A stretch of 64,000 nucleotides of DNA, taken from the NCBI RefSeq assembly GCF_019703855.1, contig NZ_AP024086.1, positions 868,001 through 932,000 of the forward strand, written 5' to 3'. A program made the translations under genes and the position numbers. How positions within the stretch are numbered: position 1 is the stretch's first letter; every line of letters begins with the position of its first letter. Below the pieces are notes generated by a model that was not told the origin of the DNA, searched no databases, and saw only the letters and a list, made by a program, of their open reading frames with translations. This document shows positions 1 through 9,738 of this stretch, one piece after another. The stretch comes from Desulfomarina profundi. GTDB lineage: Bacteria > Desulfobacterota > Desulfobulbia > Desulfobulbales > Desulfocapsaceae.

Positions 1-134
1 TACTACTACTCAGATGGAGAGAAAAAATCAATGTCTCAAATTGCAACCTGAGTATATGTGAAACCCGGCCTGTCAGAAATTGTAAAAAGGGGGCTGTTAA
101 CTTTTCCAATGACTGAGAAAAAAATATCTGTATA

Positions 135-380
135 CCTAAATCCTGCAATTGGCAAGTTTTTCGGAGATGCGAGGCATCAAGGGCGCAGACGTATTAACAT
201 ACTTCAAGCACTTGATAACGAAGCAGATTCGATGAAATTGCCAATCCCCCAGGGCAAGGGAATAAAGAAAAAACAATCTCACTCTGATAGTGAGTAGTAC
301 AGCCCCTGTTGTAATATTATAACTATCTGTTTATACATTATAAATATTTTTTCTTTGTTCCCGAAGTGCAGGATTTGGGG
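135..380 (+). repeat. Family A miniature inverted-repeat element, full-length copy A1
   Basis: An element of about 246 bp with terminal inverted repeats (left CCTAAATCCTGCAATTGG, right ending GTGCAGGATTTGGGG) flanked on both sides by TATA, consistent with TA-type target duplication. It is nearly identical, about 95% by eye, to the inverted copy at 52902-53145. It contains a small internal palindrome (CTCACT/AGTGAG) and no convincing gene. A short open frame across it is a shadow. It is probably a non-autonomous element moved by a Tc1/mariner- or IS630-type transposase encoded elsewhere. Confidence 0.8.
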
Positions 381-651
381 TATAATAATTTCTGGTTACC
401 CTTGAAACTCAGCCAACCTGGTAATGCGGCAATAGTTCAGGCTGGCCTGTGGTTAACAATCATAAAAAACCCATTTCTGAACAGACACCAGATAATATTT
501 TTCCTGATTATCCGGTTTGGACAGGTTCGGTGTAGCCTTTATTTATTATTTCAGGTAATGGTTAATTGGAAAATTGCAGTTCGGGTAGAATTTATTTCGT
601 AATTGAGGGTTCCATTGTTTTGTAGTCAAAGGGGAAAAATGGCTGTGTTGT
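381..651. other. Intergenic region before the first activase gene
   Basis: No gene is supported here. The stretch at 472-494 matches the right terminal repeat of the family C element at 38149-38303. The rest is AT-rich leader for the gene at 652; a purine-rich stretch near 630-637 could serve as a ribosome binding site. Confidence 0.5.
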
Positions 652-3600
652 ATGCTCAGCCAGGCTTTAAGGGGGAATGTGTCTGCAGTGAATAGGAGCG
701 TTACAGCATCACTTGGTATCTGTCTGGGGGCTTCGACGATTTCTATCGTCGAGATGGCTGAACAGGACGAAAAGAGAAAGATTGTCAGCAGAACCAGAAA
801 GCCTCATCTCGGTGATGTGCGTGGCACATTGCGGGAAATACTGGCCGGTGTCAGTTCCCTGGAAAAAAAACGAATCTGTGTCACCGGAAGGCAGTTAAGA
901 AATTCAGTTCGGTGCAGTTCCATTTCCGAACCCGAGGCTGTTGAGCTGGCTGTCCGCCATATTCTACCTTCTGGCCATCCTTTCAGGGTGATCATCAGTG
1001 GCGGGGGAGAGACCTTCATGGTCTACCATCTCGACGATTTCGGCTGCATTCAGAACATCAAAACGGGCAATAAATGCGCGTCCGGCACGGGAGAATTTTT
1101 TCAGCAGCAGTTGCGCAGAATGGATATCAGTATGGAGAGTGTTTCATCCATGGATATTCCGGAAAACCCGTTCAGGGTGTCGGGCCGCTGCTCCGTTTTC
1201 TGCAAAAGTGACTGCACCCATGCCCTGAACAAGGGTATTCCGAAAGAATCCGTTGTGGCCGGTCTGACATTAATGATGGCTGACAAGCTGGAAGAACTCT
1301 TTAAGGAGTTACCGAGTCGCCATGTGTGCCTGGTCGGCGGATGCAGCGAAAATAAGGGGCTGGTCCACTACCTGAAAAGTCGTGTTGATGAACTGTTCAT
1401 TCCAGATGAGGCGTCATTTTTTGAGGCTATGGGGGCAGCCTGCTGGGCCCTGGAACATGAAACCCGGCCGTTTTCGGGAATTGAAAAACTTTTCACTGAC
1501 AATCTTTCCCGTTTTTCCTGTCATAAGCCACTGAAAGAATACAGCCATCTTGTTCATTTCAAAGCCAGGCCCCATGGCAGGGCACGGGCCGGTGACAAAA
1601 CGATTCTCGGCCTTGACGTGGGATCGACAACGACCAAGGGTGTGATTCTCCGCTGTTCAGACAGGAAGATTCTCGCATCTTCCTACCAGCGGACAAACGG
1701 TGACCCCATCTGTGCTTCAAGAAATGTTTACAAGGCCCTGGCGGAACAACTGGAGGCTGCGGTCGTTATAGACGCCCTGGGAATTACCGGGTCAGGAAGA
1801 CAGATTGCCGGGTTGCATGGTTCCGCTACGGCCGTTATCAACGAGATCACCGCCCACGCGACTGCTGCGGCATTTTTTGATCCGGAAGTGGATACCATCC
1901 TGGAAATCGGGGGACAGGATGCCAAATATACCTATCTGACAAATGGTGTTCCAAACGATTATGCCATGAATGAGGCCTGCAGTGCCGGAACCGGTTCTTT
2001 TCTGGAAGAGTCGGCAAAGGAGAGCCTGGGGCTTGATGTTAAAGAGATTGGTGATGCGGCCTGTCGTGCGGAAAATCCGCCAGATTTTAATGACCAGTGC
2101 GCTGCTTTTATCGGTTCAGATATTAAAAACGCGGTCCAGCAGAATATCAATATGGAGGATATAGTGGCTGGACTGGTTTACTCGGTCTGCATGAACTATA
2201 TAAATCGTGTGAAGGGAAATCGACCCGTGGGCAGGAAGGTTTTTGTCCAGGGTGGTGTCTGTTATAACCGTGCTGTTCCCGTTGCCATGGCGGCCCTGAC
2301 CGGCAGGGAAATTATTGTGCCCCCTGACCCCGGTCTGATGGGGGCCTTTGGCGTTGCCCTTGAGGTTGAGAAGCGGATAGAGCAGGGATTACTCGAAAAG
2401 GGCAGTTTTGATCTTGAGCACCTGGCAGATCTTCCCGTTCGTTACGGGAAAAGCTTTATCTGTGGTGGCGGCAGGGAGAAGTGTGACCGGAAGTGCGAGA
2501 TCGCCATGATCGAAGTGGGTACGCGGAAACTACCTTTCGGAGGGATCTGTAACCGGTATGATAATCTGGCAATCGGTAAAAAGGGGGATGATTCTGTTTT
2601 TGACCTGGTGGCCCGGCGCCAGGAACTGGTATTCGGCGGAGAAAATGAAGAGAATGGCAATCGATCAAAGGTGCGGATGAACAGATCCTTCCTGGTGAAT
2701 ACCTATTTCCCCTTTTACAGGACTTATTTTGATCACCTGGGGTTTGACCTGGTTCTGCCCGATCGGGTTGATCCGGAAGGGGTGAGCAGAAAAAAATCAT
2801 CCTTTTGTTATCCTGTAGAAATTGCGCACGGTTTTGTAAATGAAATGCTGAAGATCAAGGCAGATTACACCTTCCTGCCCCATCTCAAGGGTATCCCGTC
2901 CGGGGAAGGTGATGTTTCATGCACCTGTGTTTTTGTTCAAGGTGAACCATACTATCTGAAATCCACCTTCGGGGAGCTGGATTCGTCCCGTACCCTCAGT
3001 CCGGTGATTGATTTTTCGCATAGTTTCAGCCGTAACCGGAAAAATTTTGCAAAAATTGCCCGGCAGCTGGGATGTTCCGGCAGGGAGGGCAGGCAGGCAT
3101 TTGAGGCGGCCTACAAGGCCCAGCAGCAGAACCGGATAGCAATGAAGGTTATGGGAGAGCAGTTTCTGGCGGAACTGGAGAAGAATCCGGAAGATATCGG
3201 TATTGTCCTTTTCGGCAGGCCCTATAACAGTTTTGTGCCGGAGGCAAATAAGGGAATTACTTTGAAATTTGCCTCGAGGAATGTGCGGATTATACCCTTT
3301 GATATGCTCCCCTATGGTGAAGAAGGGCTTGGAGAAGAAAGCAACATGTACTGGGCCATGGGAAACATGCTGATGAAATGTGCCCGCTTTGTGCGGTCCC
3401 ATCCCCAGCTTTTCGGCACTTATATCACTAACTTTTCCTGCGGACCGGACTCTTTTGTCGTCACCTATTTCCGCGATATCATGGCTCAGAAACCGAGCCT
3501 TACCCTGGAGCTGGACAGTCACACCGCGGATGCGGGAATAGAGACCAGAATTGAAGCCTTTCTGGATATTGTTGCCTCGTATCGTGTGCTGCAGCAGAAA

Positions 3601-4956
3601 AAGAAGAAAAAAAGGAAAAAAGAGGGTTCTGTTCCGGCCATAATGGAATTTCACGGGGATATGGCCTGTATGCACCGGTCGAACGGGGAAGTGGTCCCCC
3701 TGACCGACAGGAGGGTGCGCGTGGTTCTGCCCGCCATGAGCAGGTATGGCTCTCCCCTTTTCGCTGCCACTTTTTCACGGGCCGGTATTCGGGCCATGGC
3801 CCTGGATCCGGCGGATGAAGAGGTGTTGAAGCTCGGACGGGGAAACTCAAGCTGTAAGGAGTGTCTGCCCCTGCAGACGACCGTCGGTTCTATTCTCAAT
3901 TATCTTGAGAACGACCGGCCGGAAGGGGAACTGACTGTCTATTTTATGCCCAGTGCGCCGGGGCCATGTCGTTTTGGCCAGTATAATGTGTATACAAAAC
4001 GGGTTATCAGTCAACATAAATTTGAAGATGTTGCTGTTTTTTCACCCACTTCAAAAAACTGCTACGGTGGCATGGGGACCGACTTTTCCATTGCAGCCTG
4101 GCGGAGTGTGGTCATTGGTGATCTTTTCGATGAGATGTGGGCAACCCTGTTGACCGCAGCCGTAAACAGGGAGGAGGCACTGGAAGTCCTTGACAGAAAT
4201 TTTTCGGCGATAAAAAATTGTATTGGTGGTGAGTGGCGGGAATTGGCCGGGCAGCTGAAACGGACTGCCGGGGAACTTTCAGAAATCAAACTTGTTCAGC
4301 CGTACGAAGCCATCCCCAAAATTTCCCTGGTGGGAGAAATCTATGTCCGCCACGATCCCATATCTCTTCAACAACTCATAGAAAAAATGGCGGCCCGTGG
4401 GTTTATTGTCCGGACCGCTCAGAACAGTGAGTGGGTGAAGTACCTCGACTGGCTGATTAAAAAGGGGATTATGGGCGAACGTTCTCTTTCCTTCTGGTTT
4501 GGCCATCTTACCAAGGAAAAGGCTGATGCCAGAATTAGAAAACTGCTGGCTCCCAGTGGGCTTTTTCACGTGGGTGATATGCGGGTAAGCCATGTGGTCA
4601 AGGCAGGGGAGAAGTATATATCACCCCAGTTACGGGGAGAGGTTATTCTGACTGTCGGTTCCGCGTTTCACGATATGCTCAACCCTGCCTGTGGTATCAT
4701 ATCCATAGGGCCTTTCGGCTGTATGCCGGTTCGTGTCGCGGAGGCCATACTGAATGAAAAATTCAACGTGGGTGAGAAGAAAACACAATTGAACGGCCAT
4801 GCATTTCTGCAACTGCCTGCCGATGATGAACGTAAATTCCCCTTCCTTGCCATTGAAACCGATGGCAATCCCTTTCCCCAGATTATTGAGGCCCGCCTGG
4901 AGGCCTTTTGCCTGCAGGCAGAGCGGGTGCACAAGGAGATGCTGTCGGGTCAATGA
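652..4956 (+). CDS. Giant acyl-CoA dehydratase activase-type protein (BadF/BadG/BcrA/BcrD family plus HgdB-like part)
   Basis: This 1,434-residue protein has two ASKHA-type ATPase activase regions followed by a large C-terminal part resembling 2-hydroxyacyl-CoA dehydratase subunits and DUF2229. The first activase (about residues 20-275) is divergent: its phosphate loop reads GICLGAST and the usual EIGGQD motif is replaced by SGGGETF. The second (about 315-590) is canonical, with LGLDVGSTTTK, EIGGQDAKY and CSAGTGSF. Cys-rich stretches follow near 600-625. Family members use ATP to drive low-potential electron transfer from a [4Fe-4S] cluster to a dehydratase or reductase partner; the substrate here is unknown. 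The start is uncertain, since in-frame GTG codons at 679 and 688 are also possible. It converges on the paralogue at 5085-9305. Confidence 0.85.
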   Translation: MLSQALRGNVSAVNRSVTASLGICLGASTISIVEMAEQDEKRKIVSRTRKPHLGDVRGTLREILAGVSSLEKKRICVTGRQLRNSVRCSSISEPEAVELAVRHILPSGHPFRVIISGGGETFMVYHLDDFGCIQNIKTGNKCASGTGEFFQQQLRRMDISMESVSSMDIPENPFRVSGRCSVFCKSDCTHALNKGIPKESVVAGLTLMMADKLEELFKELPSRHVCLVGGCSENKGLVHYLKSRVDELFIPDEASFFEAMGAACWALEHETRPFSGIEKLFTDNLSRFSCHKPLKEYSHLVHFKARPHGRARAGDKTILGLDVGSTTTKGVILRCSDRKILASSYQRTNGDPICASRNVYKALAEQLEAAVVIDALGITGSGRQIAGLHGSATAVINEITAHATAAAFFDPEVDTILEIGGQDAKYTYLTNGVPNDYAMNEACSAGTGSFLEESAKESLGLDVKEIGDAACRAENPPDFNDQCAAFIGSDIKNAVQQNINMEDIVAGLVYSVCMNYINRVKGNRPVGRKVFVQGGVCYNRAVPVAMAALTGREIIVPPDPGLMGAFGVALEVEKRIEQGLLEKGSFDLEHLADLPVRYGKSFICGGGREKCDRKCEIAMIEVGTRKLPFGGICNRYDNLAIGKKGDDSVFDLVARRQELVFGGENEENGNRSKVRMNRSFLVNTYFPFYRTYFDHLGFDLVLPDRVDPEGVSRKKSSFCYPVEIAHGFVNEMLKIKADYTFLPHLKGIPSGEGDVSCTCVFVQGEPYYLKSTFGELDSSRTLSPVIDFSHSFSRNRKNFAKIARQLGCSGREGRQAFEAAYKAQQQNRIAMKVMGEQFLAELEKNPEDIGIVLFGRPYNSFVPEANKGITLKFASRNVRIIPFDMLPYGEEGLGEESNMYWAMGNMLMKCARFVRSHPQLFGTYITNFSCGPDSFVVTYFRDIMAQKPSLTLELDSHTADAGIETRIEAFLDIVASYRVLQQKKKKKRKKEGSVPAIMEFHGDMACMHRSNGEVVPLTDRRVRVVLPAMSRYGSPLFAATFSRAGIRAMALDPADEEVLKLGRGNSSCKECLPLQTTVGSILNYLENDRPEGELTVYFMPSAPGPCRFGQYNVYTKRVISQHKFEDVAVFSPTSKNCYGGMGTDFSIAAWRSVVIGDLFDEMWATLLTAAVNREEALEVLDRNFSAIKNCIGGEWRELAGQLKRTAGELSEIKLVQPYEAIPKISLVGEIYVRHDPISLQQLIEKMAARGFIVRTAQNSEWVKYLDWLIKKGIMGERSLSFWFGHLTKEKADARIRKLLAPSGLFHVGDMRVSHVVKAGEKYISPQLRGEVILTVGSAFHDMLNPACGIISIGPFGCMPVRVAEAILNEKFNVGEKKTQLNGHAFLQLPADDERKFPFLAIETDGNPFPQIIEARLEAFCLQAERVHKEMLSGQ

Positions 4957-4959
4957 TTA

Positions 4960-5022
4960 CCTGAATCCTGCGCTTCGGGAATAAAGAAAAAATATTTAAC
5001 TTGCCAATTGCAGGATTTAGGG
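4960..5022 (-). repeat. Family A element, internally deleted copy between convergent genes
   Basis: It carries both family A ends (CCTGAATCCTGCGCTTCGGG at the left and CAATTGCAGGATTTAGGG at the right) but only about 63 bp in total, so the centre of the 246 bp element is missing. It lies in the 128 bp gap between the two convergent activase genes and could form a hairpin there. Confidence 0.75.
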
Positions 5023-5084
5023 ATCATATTTTTCTGTTCCCGATGCTCATCCGGAAATTCTGCCTGAATGACCTTCGTCATCGA

Positions 5085-8000
5085 TCAGGTTTCTTTTGCA
5101 CTTTCTCCCTTTCTGCGGGCTCTCAGTAATTCAACAAAGGCTTCCAGCCTGGTCGTAATATGGGTATCTCCTATGGAATCATAGGAAATTGACGCTATGG
5201 GAATGTTGTTGTGGTTGGCACGTATCTTCGGAAAAAGAGCATCGGAGGTGAGGCCGACCATGCAGTTATGGCACATTACACTGAGAATACCGTCTGCACC
5301 CATTTTGATGAAGTCCAGAGTCTTACCGAGGTTCTGGGCAAGGTAACCATCGGACTGGTTGTTGCAGTAGAGGGAGGTCTCACGGAACCAGTCGAGTCCC
5401 GTGCCGTCAAAACTGATTTCCGGGTTGTCGGGAAAGAGCCTGCGGATACGGGCCGCCTCCCTGAGCTGAACGGCCGACTGGACAGTTCGTTTGAGGGCTG
5501 TGCCAAATCTTCTGCTGTAGAAATCCTGGATGGGATCCGTCCAGGCATCATAGAGCTGACCGTCCAGCATGAAAGGCGGTGCGAGTACCTGGCAACCGAG
5601 CTCTTCCAGTCTGTCATACAGTCCCTGGTTGGCCAATGGGTTGACGCGGGTATAGATATCGCCGACGATACCGACTTTAAATCGTTTCTTGCTGGTGCTC
5701 AGATCCACCGGTACGGCTTTCATGATGGAAATACCTTTTTTGATATTTTCGTAAACTGAACCTTCCCGTACCCCTGTCCTAATCCAGTGCAGTGCCTGTT
5801 CCTTGGCCTTCGCAAGATCATCTTTTTCCCGTGCATAAGGGTGAAGGGCCACGCTCCAGCGCCAGAAGTAATCACAGGCAACAATTCCCCGCCACAACTC
5901 CATCAGGTCGGACAGAGACATGACTCCGGGCAGCTCAGACCCATACGGGTTCCACAGGAGCAGCTCATGGGCACCAAGGTCCGTGAGAACACGGGAAAAA
6001 GCGTGAGCATAGTGGGCAAGCAGGCAGGGACCTTTGGCCGAGGTGATAAAGAATCCTTTTCTGTCCTGGGGTAGAGAGTCGTCCAGGGCCCATTTCACCA
6101 GGTCCCCAAGGATCATGGCATAGGGGCTGCATTCTCCTCCATCGCAATACTGTTCTCCAAGGATACGGGTTTCTTCAGTGGCCGGCTCCATCATGATCAC
6201 GGACATTTCCGCCCGCTCCAGGGCTCCCGCAAAGGCATGGACATGATCTGCAAAATAAGGCATGGCGATGGTTCGGCCCTTGAGACGTTCAGGACAGCGG
6301 AGGGGAATATTTTGTTTTTTTATCCGGCGATCGGTTTTCCGGGAACTGGTTGAGAAAATTGCATCAGCGAAAGCTTCCAGACGGGTTTCAAGTCCCGCCT
6401 CTCCACTGTGTCCATCCAGCTCTATCTGCAGGGAAAGACGGTCCCCAAGGACCTGGCGCAGGCTTTTGGCAATGAAGGCGTCCGGTCCGCAGCCGTAATA
6501 GGAGAGAAAGAGGGGGTAGGCATCGGTAACAGACTTGATGGCTGCCGCTGCCCGGATATGTTCCGTACCTGTTCGCCACTGCATATGACTGAGTTCAGGG
6601 GGGACAGTGCTGTTTGCCAGAATAGTATCATAAGGTACCGGGGTCAATCCCAGCCGTTCAAGTCTGCGGCTGATCTGAATATTGAGGACCGGGTCATACA
6701 GGGTGTAGGATCGGCCGAAGAGAACAACAACCGGTTTTTCCGGTGTTGTGTTCTTAAGAGTTTCCAGGCCGAGTTGTGCAGACTGCTCTTTGATGGCCTG
6801 CAGACTGGTTTTCCCTTTTCGGAAAGCTGAACGGATTTGGCTTCTGGAGAAATTACCCAGTGGTTTTAATGCCTTGTGAAGGGATTGAACTGCAAGTTTT
6901 TCCCGTTCCGGATTCATGGGAATGGAGGGATGAAGCAGGGGAAGCCGGTGTTTATTCACCTTTTTTTCAAAAGTTGCCCTGATGACTGAACCGAGCTGCA
7001 GGGAATAGATGCAGTTAATCAGCCGTTTGGCCACAGGATCCTCAAGGTTGGGATCCTGTTCCATTTCCCCGAAGACCGGAATAAAAAGTGCTCTTGCTCC
7101 TTTTTGCAGGATCATATCAACATGGGAGAGGGCAATTTTCACAGGCAAACACTGTTCCGCCCGACTCAGGGTGACGCCATGCTGAACAGAAGATGGAGTG
7201 CTCGGGGGAGAAAGGGCGATTTTCAGTCCCAGTTCGTCAAAAAATGTCTTGAGAAAAGGGAACATGTCCCATGTCTGGTGGGCCCGGGGAATTCCAATGG
7301 TTTGCGAACAGAGAGGTGTGTTTTTTTCGTCAAGTCCCCAGAGCTGAATTCGTTTGTCCAGCAGGTTACGGGGTCGGCAAATTTCTGTTGTGCTGTCGGA
7401 CGGTTCGTTATCCTTCCCACTCCAACGACCGCAACCGTCCCCTGTATAAAATTTCAGATCGTCAAATTCCAGTTGCCTGACAGAGCAGCTCCCCCCACAC
7501 CCTTTGCAGGTGAACAGACGGCTTTTCTTGAGATTTTGAGGAATGGCAAGGTTGAAGAGATCATGTTCTTTTTCGGGAAGAGTCGAACGACCGGCAACAA
7601 GGGCCGCTCCAATGGCTCCGCTGAACGGTCCCCATGGTGAAGCTGTGACTTTTTTCCCCGTGAGACGTTCAAGTTCTTGTGTGATTACGTGGGAACGGGA
7701 TACACCACCTGCAAAAACGATATGGCTGCCTGTTTTCCTGTGACCTACAACCTTTTCAATATAATTGCGGGCCACAGCATGGAGGAGACCCCTGCTTAAT
7801 TCTTCTATCGACACACCCTGCTGCATTCTGGCAACGAGGTCGGAATCGATGAAGACAGTACATCGATCCTGAAGGTCGGCGGCACGATCTGTCATGGAAG
7901 CCATATGATCCAGCTCCTTCACATCCAGTCCCAGCCTTTTTGATTCTTCGAGAAGGAGCGACCCGGTACCGGCTGAACAGGCAGTGTTCAGGGCAAATTC

Positions 8001-9305
8001 CTTGATCTGATTTCCTTCGAAACGGACAAACTTGGCATCCTGACCTCCAATTTCAAATAGAGTGTCAACCTCCGGATTCAGCATGCGCATGGCCGTTGTA
8101 TGGGCCGTTATCTCGTTCACCGAGATATCAGCGTGCAGCAATCTGGCTGCCAGTTTTCGACCGGAACCTGTGACGCCGACAGTGCTGACTTTTCTGTCTG
8201 CAAATGCCGGACTTTTCCGGAGTTCGGCCAGGGCGTGAGCCAGGGCTTTCAGGGGTTGTCCCCTGGTAAAAGCGTAATATTCATCAAGAATGCTTTCATT
8301 GGAAACAATTGCCCATTTAATGCTGACACTGCCCAGGTCAAAACCTAAATCGACCGTTTGACCCGTCCGGGTGGAAGAAGGTCGGGAAGGAGACAGTATG
8401 ACATTTGGGCCGGTAGTGAAGGAGCCGGGACTACAGGATGGTGTTTCAGCCGGGGTCAGCCTGGCAAGGAGTTCTCGTATTGTTTTCGGTGAATTTTCTG
8501 TTTCTTCCTTCCTGGCCCGCAAGGCTGCGCCGATGGCTCCCAGTAAACGATGGTCGGGCGGCACAATCAACTGGTCTTTGTGTAAATTCAAGACTGTGAG
8601 CAGGGCCCGGCACATTCCACGATTGGCGGCCACACCACCGGTAAAAAAAAGGGGAGGATGGATTGTCCTGCCATGAATCAGGGTGCCGATGATATTTCGT
8701 ACGGCACTTTCACAGAGACCGAGGGCCAGTTCGTCACTCCTGGTTCCGGACTGCTGGTGGTGGATGATATCTGTTTTTGAAAAGACAACACAGCGGCCGG
8801 CCACATGGGCAGCCTTCTTGGCTTTCTGGGCTAATTCTCCAAGTTCGGCAACTGATATGCCGAGTCGGGATGCCTGGCCGTCAAAAAAAGTACCGGTACC
8901 GGCTGCACACAGGCTGTTCATGGAATGGTCCAGGACCTCCACTATCTGATTTTGCCGTTTCAGGGTTATGAACTTGGAATCCTGACCACCGATTTCAAGC
9001 AGGGAACAGACAGTATTTTCAGGCAGCAGGGGGGCGGTACCCATGGCGTGGGCAGTTATTTCATTCACACTGACTGTCTGGAGAGTTTCGGCAATAAGAG
9101 TTCGTCCTGACCCGGTGATACATACACCTGCCAATGAACAGTCAGGATGTTTTTCGTCAAACTCCAGAAGGGCCTTTTTCAGTGCCCGGTTTGTCTGGCC
9201 ACGGGTGAGTACAACAGTTTTTGCCACAGTTCTGCCCAACTGGTCAATTATTGCCGCGTCCAGGCTGATTGAGCCTGCGTCCACCCCAAGGTACATTTTC
9301 GTCAT
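5085..9305 (-). CDS. Giant acyl-CoA dehydratase activase-type protein, second paralogue
   Basis: This 1,406-residue protein has the same architecture as the gene at 652-4956, on the opposite strand. Activase domain 1 (about 1-265) has LGVDAGSISLDAA, EIGGQDSKF and CAAGTGTFF; domain 2 (about 320-590) has LGFDLGSVSIKW, EIGGQDAKF and CSAGTGSLL. Both look intact, unlike domain 1 of its neighbour. A Cys-rich segment near 605-640 (CKGCGGSC) precedes the DUF2229/HgdB-like region, and a late CHNCMVG motif could bind a cluster. The predicted role is ATP-driven electron activation of an unknown CoA-ester dehydratase or reductase. Its ATG overlaps the stop of an upstream glycosyltransferase remnant by four bases. 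Confidence 0.85.
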   Translation of the reverse strand: MTKMYLGVDAGSISLDAAIIDQLGRTVAKTVVLTRGQTNRALKKALLEFDEKHPDCSLAGVCITGSGRTLIAETLQTVSVNEITAHAMGTAPLLPENTVCSLLEIGGQDSKFITLKRQNQIVEVLDHSMNSLCAAGTGTFFDGQASRLGISVAELGELAQKAKKAAHVAGRCVVFSKTDIIHHQQSGTRSDELALGLCESAVRNIIGTLIHGRTIHPPLFFTGGVAANRGMCRALLTVLNLHKDQLIVPPDHRLLGAIGAALRARKEETENSPKTIRELLARLTPAETPSCSPGSFTTGPNVILSPSRPSSTRTGQTVDLGFDLGSVSIKWAIVSNESILDEYYAFTRGQPLKALAHALAELRKSPAFADRKVSTVGVTGSGRKLAARLLHADISVNEITAHTTAMRMLNPEVDTLFEIGGQDAKFVRFEGNQIKEFALNTACSAGTGSLLLEESKRLGLDVKELDHMASMTDRAADLQDRCTVFIDSDLVARMQQGVSIEELSRGLLHAVARNYIEKVVGHRKTGSHIVFAGGVSRSHVITQELERLTGKKVTASPWGPFSGAIGAALVAGRSTLPEKEHDLFNLAIPQNLKKSRLFTCKGCGGSCSVRQLEFDDLKFYTGDGCGRWSGKDNEPSDSTTEICRPRNLLDKRIQLWGLDEKNTPLCSQTIGIPRAHQTWDMFPFLKTFFDELGLKIALSPPSTPSSVQHGVTLSRAEQCLPVKIALSHVDMILQKGARALFIPVFGEMEQDPNLEDPVAKRLINCIYSLQLGSVIRATFEKKVNKHRLPLLHPSIPMNPEREKLAVQSLHKALKPLGNFSRSQIRSAFRKGKTSLQAIKEQSAQLGLETLKNTTPEKPVVVLFGRSYTLYDPVLNIQISRRLERLGLTPVPYDTILANSTVPPELSHMQWRTGTEHIRAAAAIKSVTDAYPLFLSYYGCGPDAFIAKSLRQVLGDRLSLQIELDGHSGEAGLETRLEAFADAIFSTSSRKTDRRIKKQNIPLRCPERLKGRTIAMPYFADHVHAFAGALERAEMSVIMMEPATEETRILGEQYCDGGECSPYAMILGDLVKWALDDSLPQDRKGFFITSAKGPCLLAHYAHAFSRVLTDLGAHELLLWNPYGSELPGVMSLSDLMELWRGIVACDYFWRWSVALHPYAREKDDLAKAKEQALHWIRTGVREGSVYENIKKGISIMKAVPVDLSTSKKRFKVGIVGDIYTRVNPLANQGLYDRLEELGCQVLAPPFMLDGQLYDAWTDPIQDFYSRRFGTALKRTVQSAVQLREAARIRRLFPDNPEISFDGTGLDWFRETSLYCNNQSDGYLAQNLGKTLDFIKMGADGILSVMCHNCMVGLTSDALFPKIRANHNNIPIASISYDSIGDTHITTRLEAFVELLRARRKGESAKET

Positions 9306-9547
9306 TTTCGATATGTCATTTGCAGTTTTAAAAGTGTTGTCATAATTTCCCCGGCTGTGTTTCTGGAGGCAAACTGCAGAGGGATCTCCGATATGTCTAT
9401 TTCCCGCCGTGTCAGATAAAACAGCATTTCCAGTTTATAACCGAAATCCTTTGAGATGAAACGGTCAAAATCAAGTTGGTGGCAGGCGGGGCCGGTTCGT
9501 TTCGCTCTCAGTCCTATAGTGGGGTTGGTGATTCTGAAATTTGATTT
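9302..9547 (-). pseudogene. Remnant of a family 2 glycosyltransferase (C-terminal fragment)
   Basis: An 81-codon open stretch with no start codon, closed upstream by an in-frame TAA. Its translation includes NPTIGLRA, then DFDRFISKDFGYKLEML and a REIDISEIPLQFASR segment. I recall this pattern from the C-terminal part of dolichyl-phosphate-mannose-type GT2 enzymes (TSGFR, then FQxEML, then EVPIxFxxR). The TGA stop overlaps the ATG of the activase gene (ATGA), as in a translationally coupled operon. The catalytic N-terminal portion is missing, because only about 190 bp separate it from the next gene. The family call is from memory of motifs and is moderate. Confidence 0.5.
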
Positions 9548-9738
9548 TTATATCTTTATAAAAAATTTACTATTGAAACTCTGATAATATGCTATCCTGT
9601 TGTTAATAAAAAAAATCGCAGTGGGGAAGGTTATTGATGGTTGTTTTGGGCCCGGATCGCAACCTGCGCGGGGCAAAAACAGGTACAATACAGGAAGTAG
9701 TTCATTTTTTTTGGAAGATAAAGTGGAGTGGCAGATAA

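Noticed and set aside
58-297. 79-codon open frame on the plus strand
   Set aside because: It crosses the left half of the family A1 element; related copies are shortened without regard to frame, so it is not a gene.
2917-3675. 252-codon antisense frame inside the first activase gene
   Set aside because: No family resemblance, no upstream signals, and the plus strand is clearly coding.
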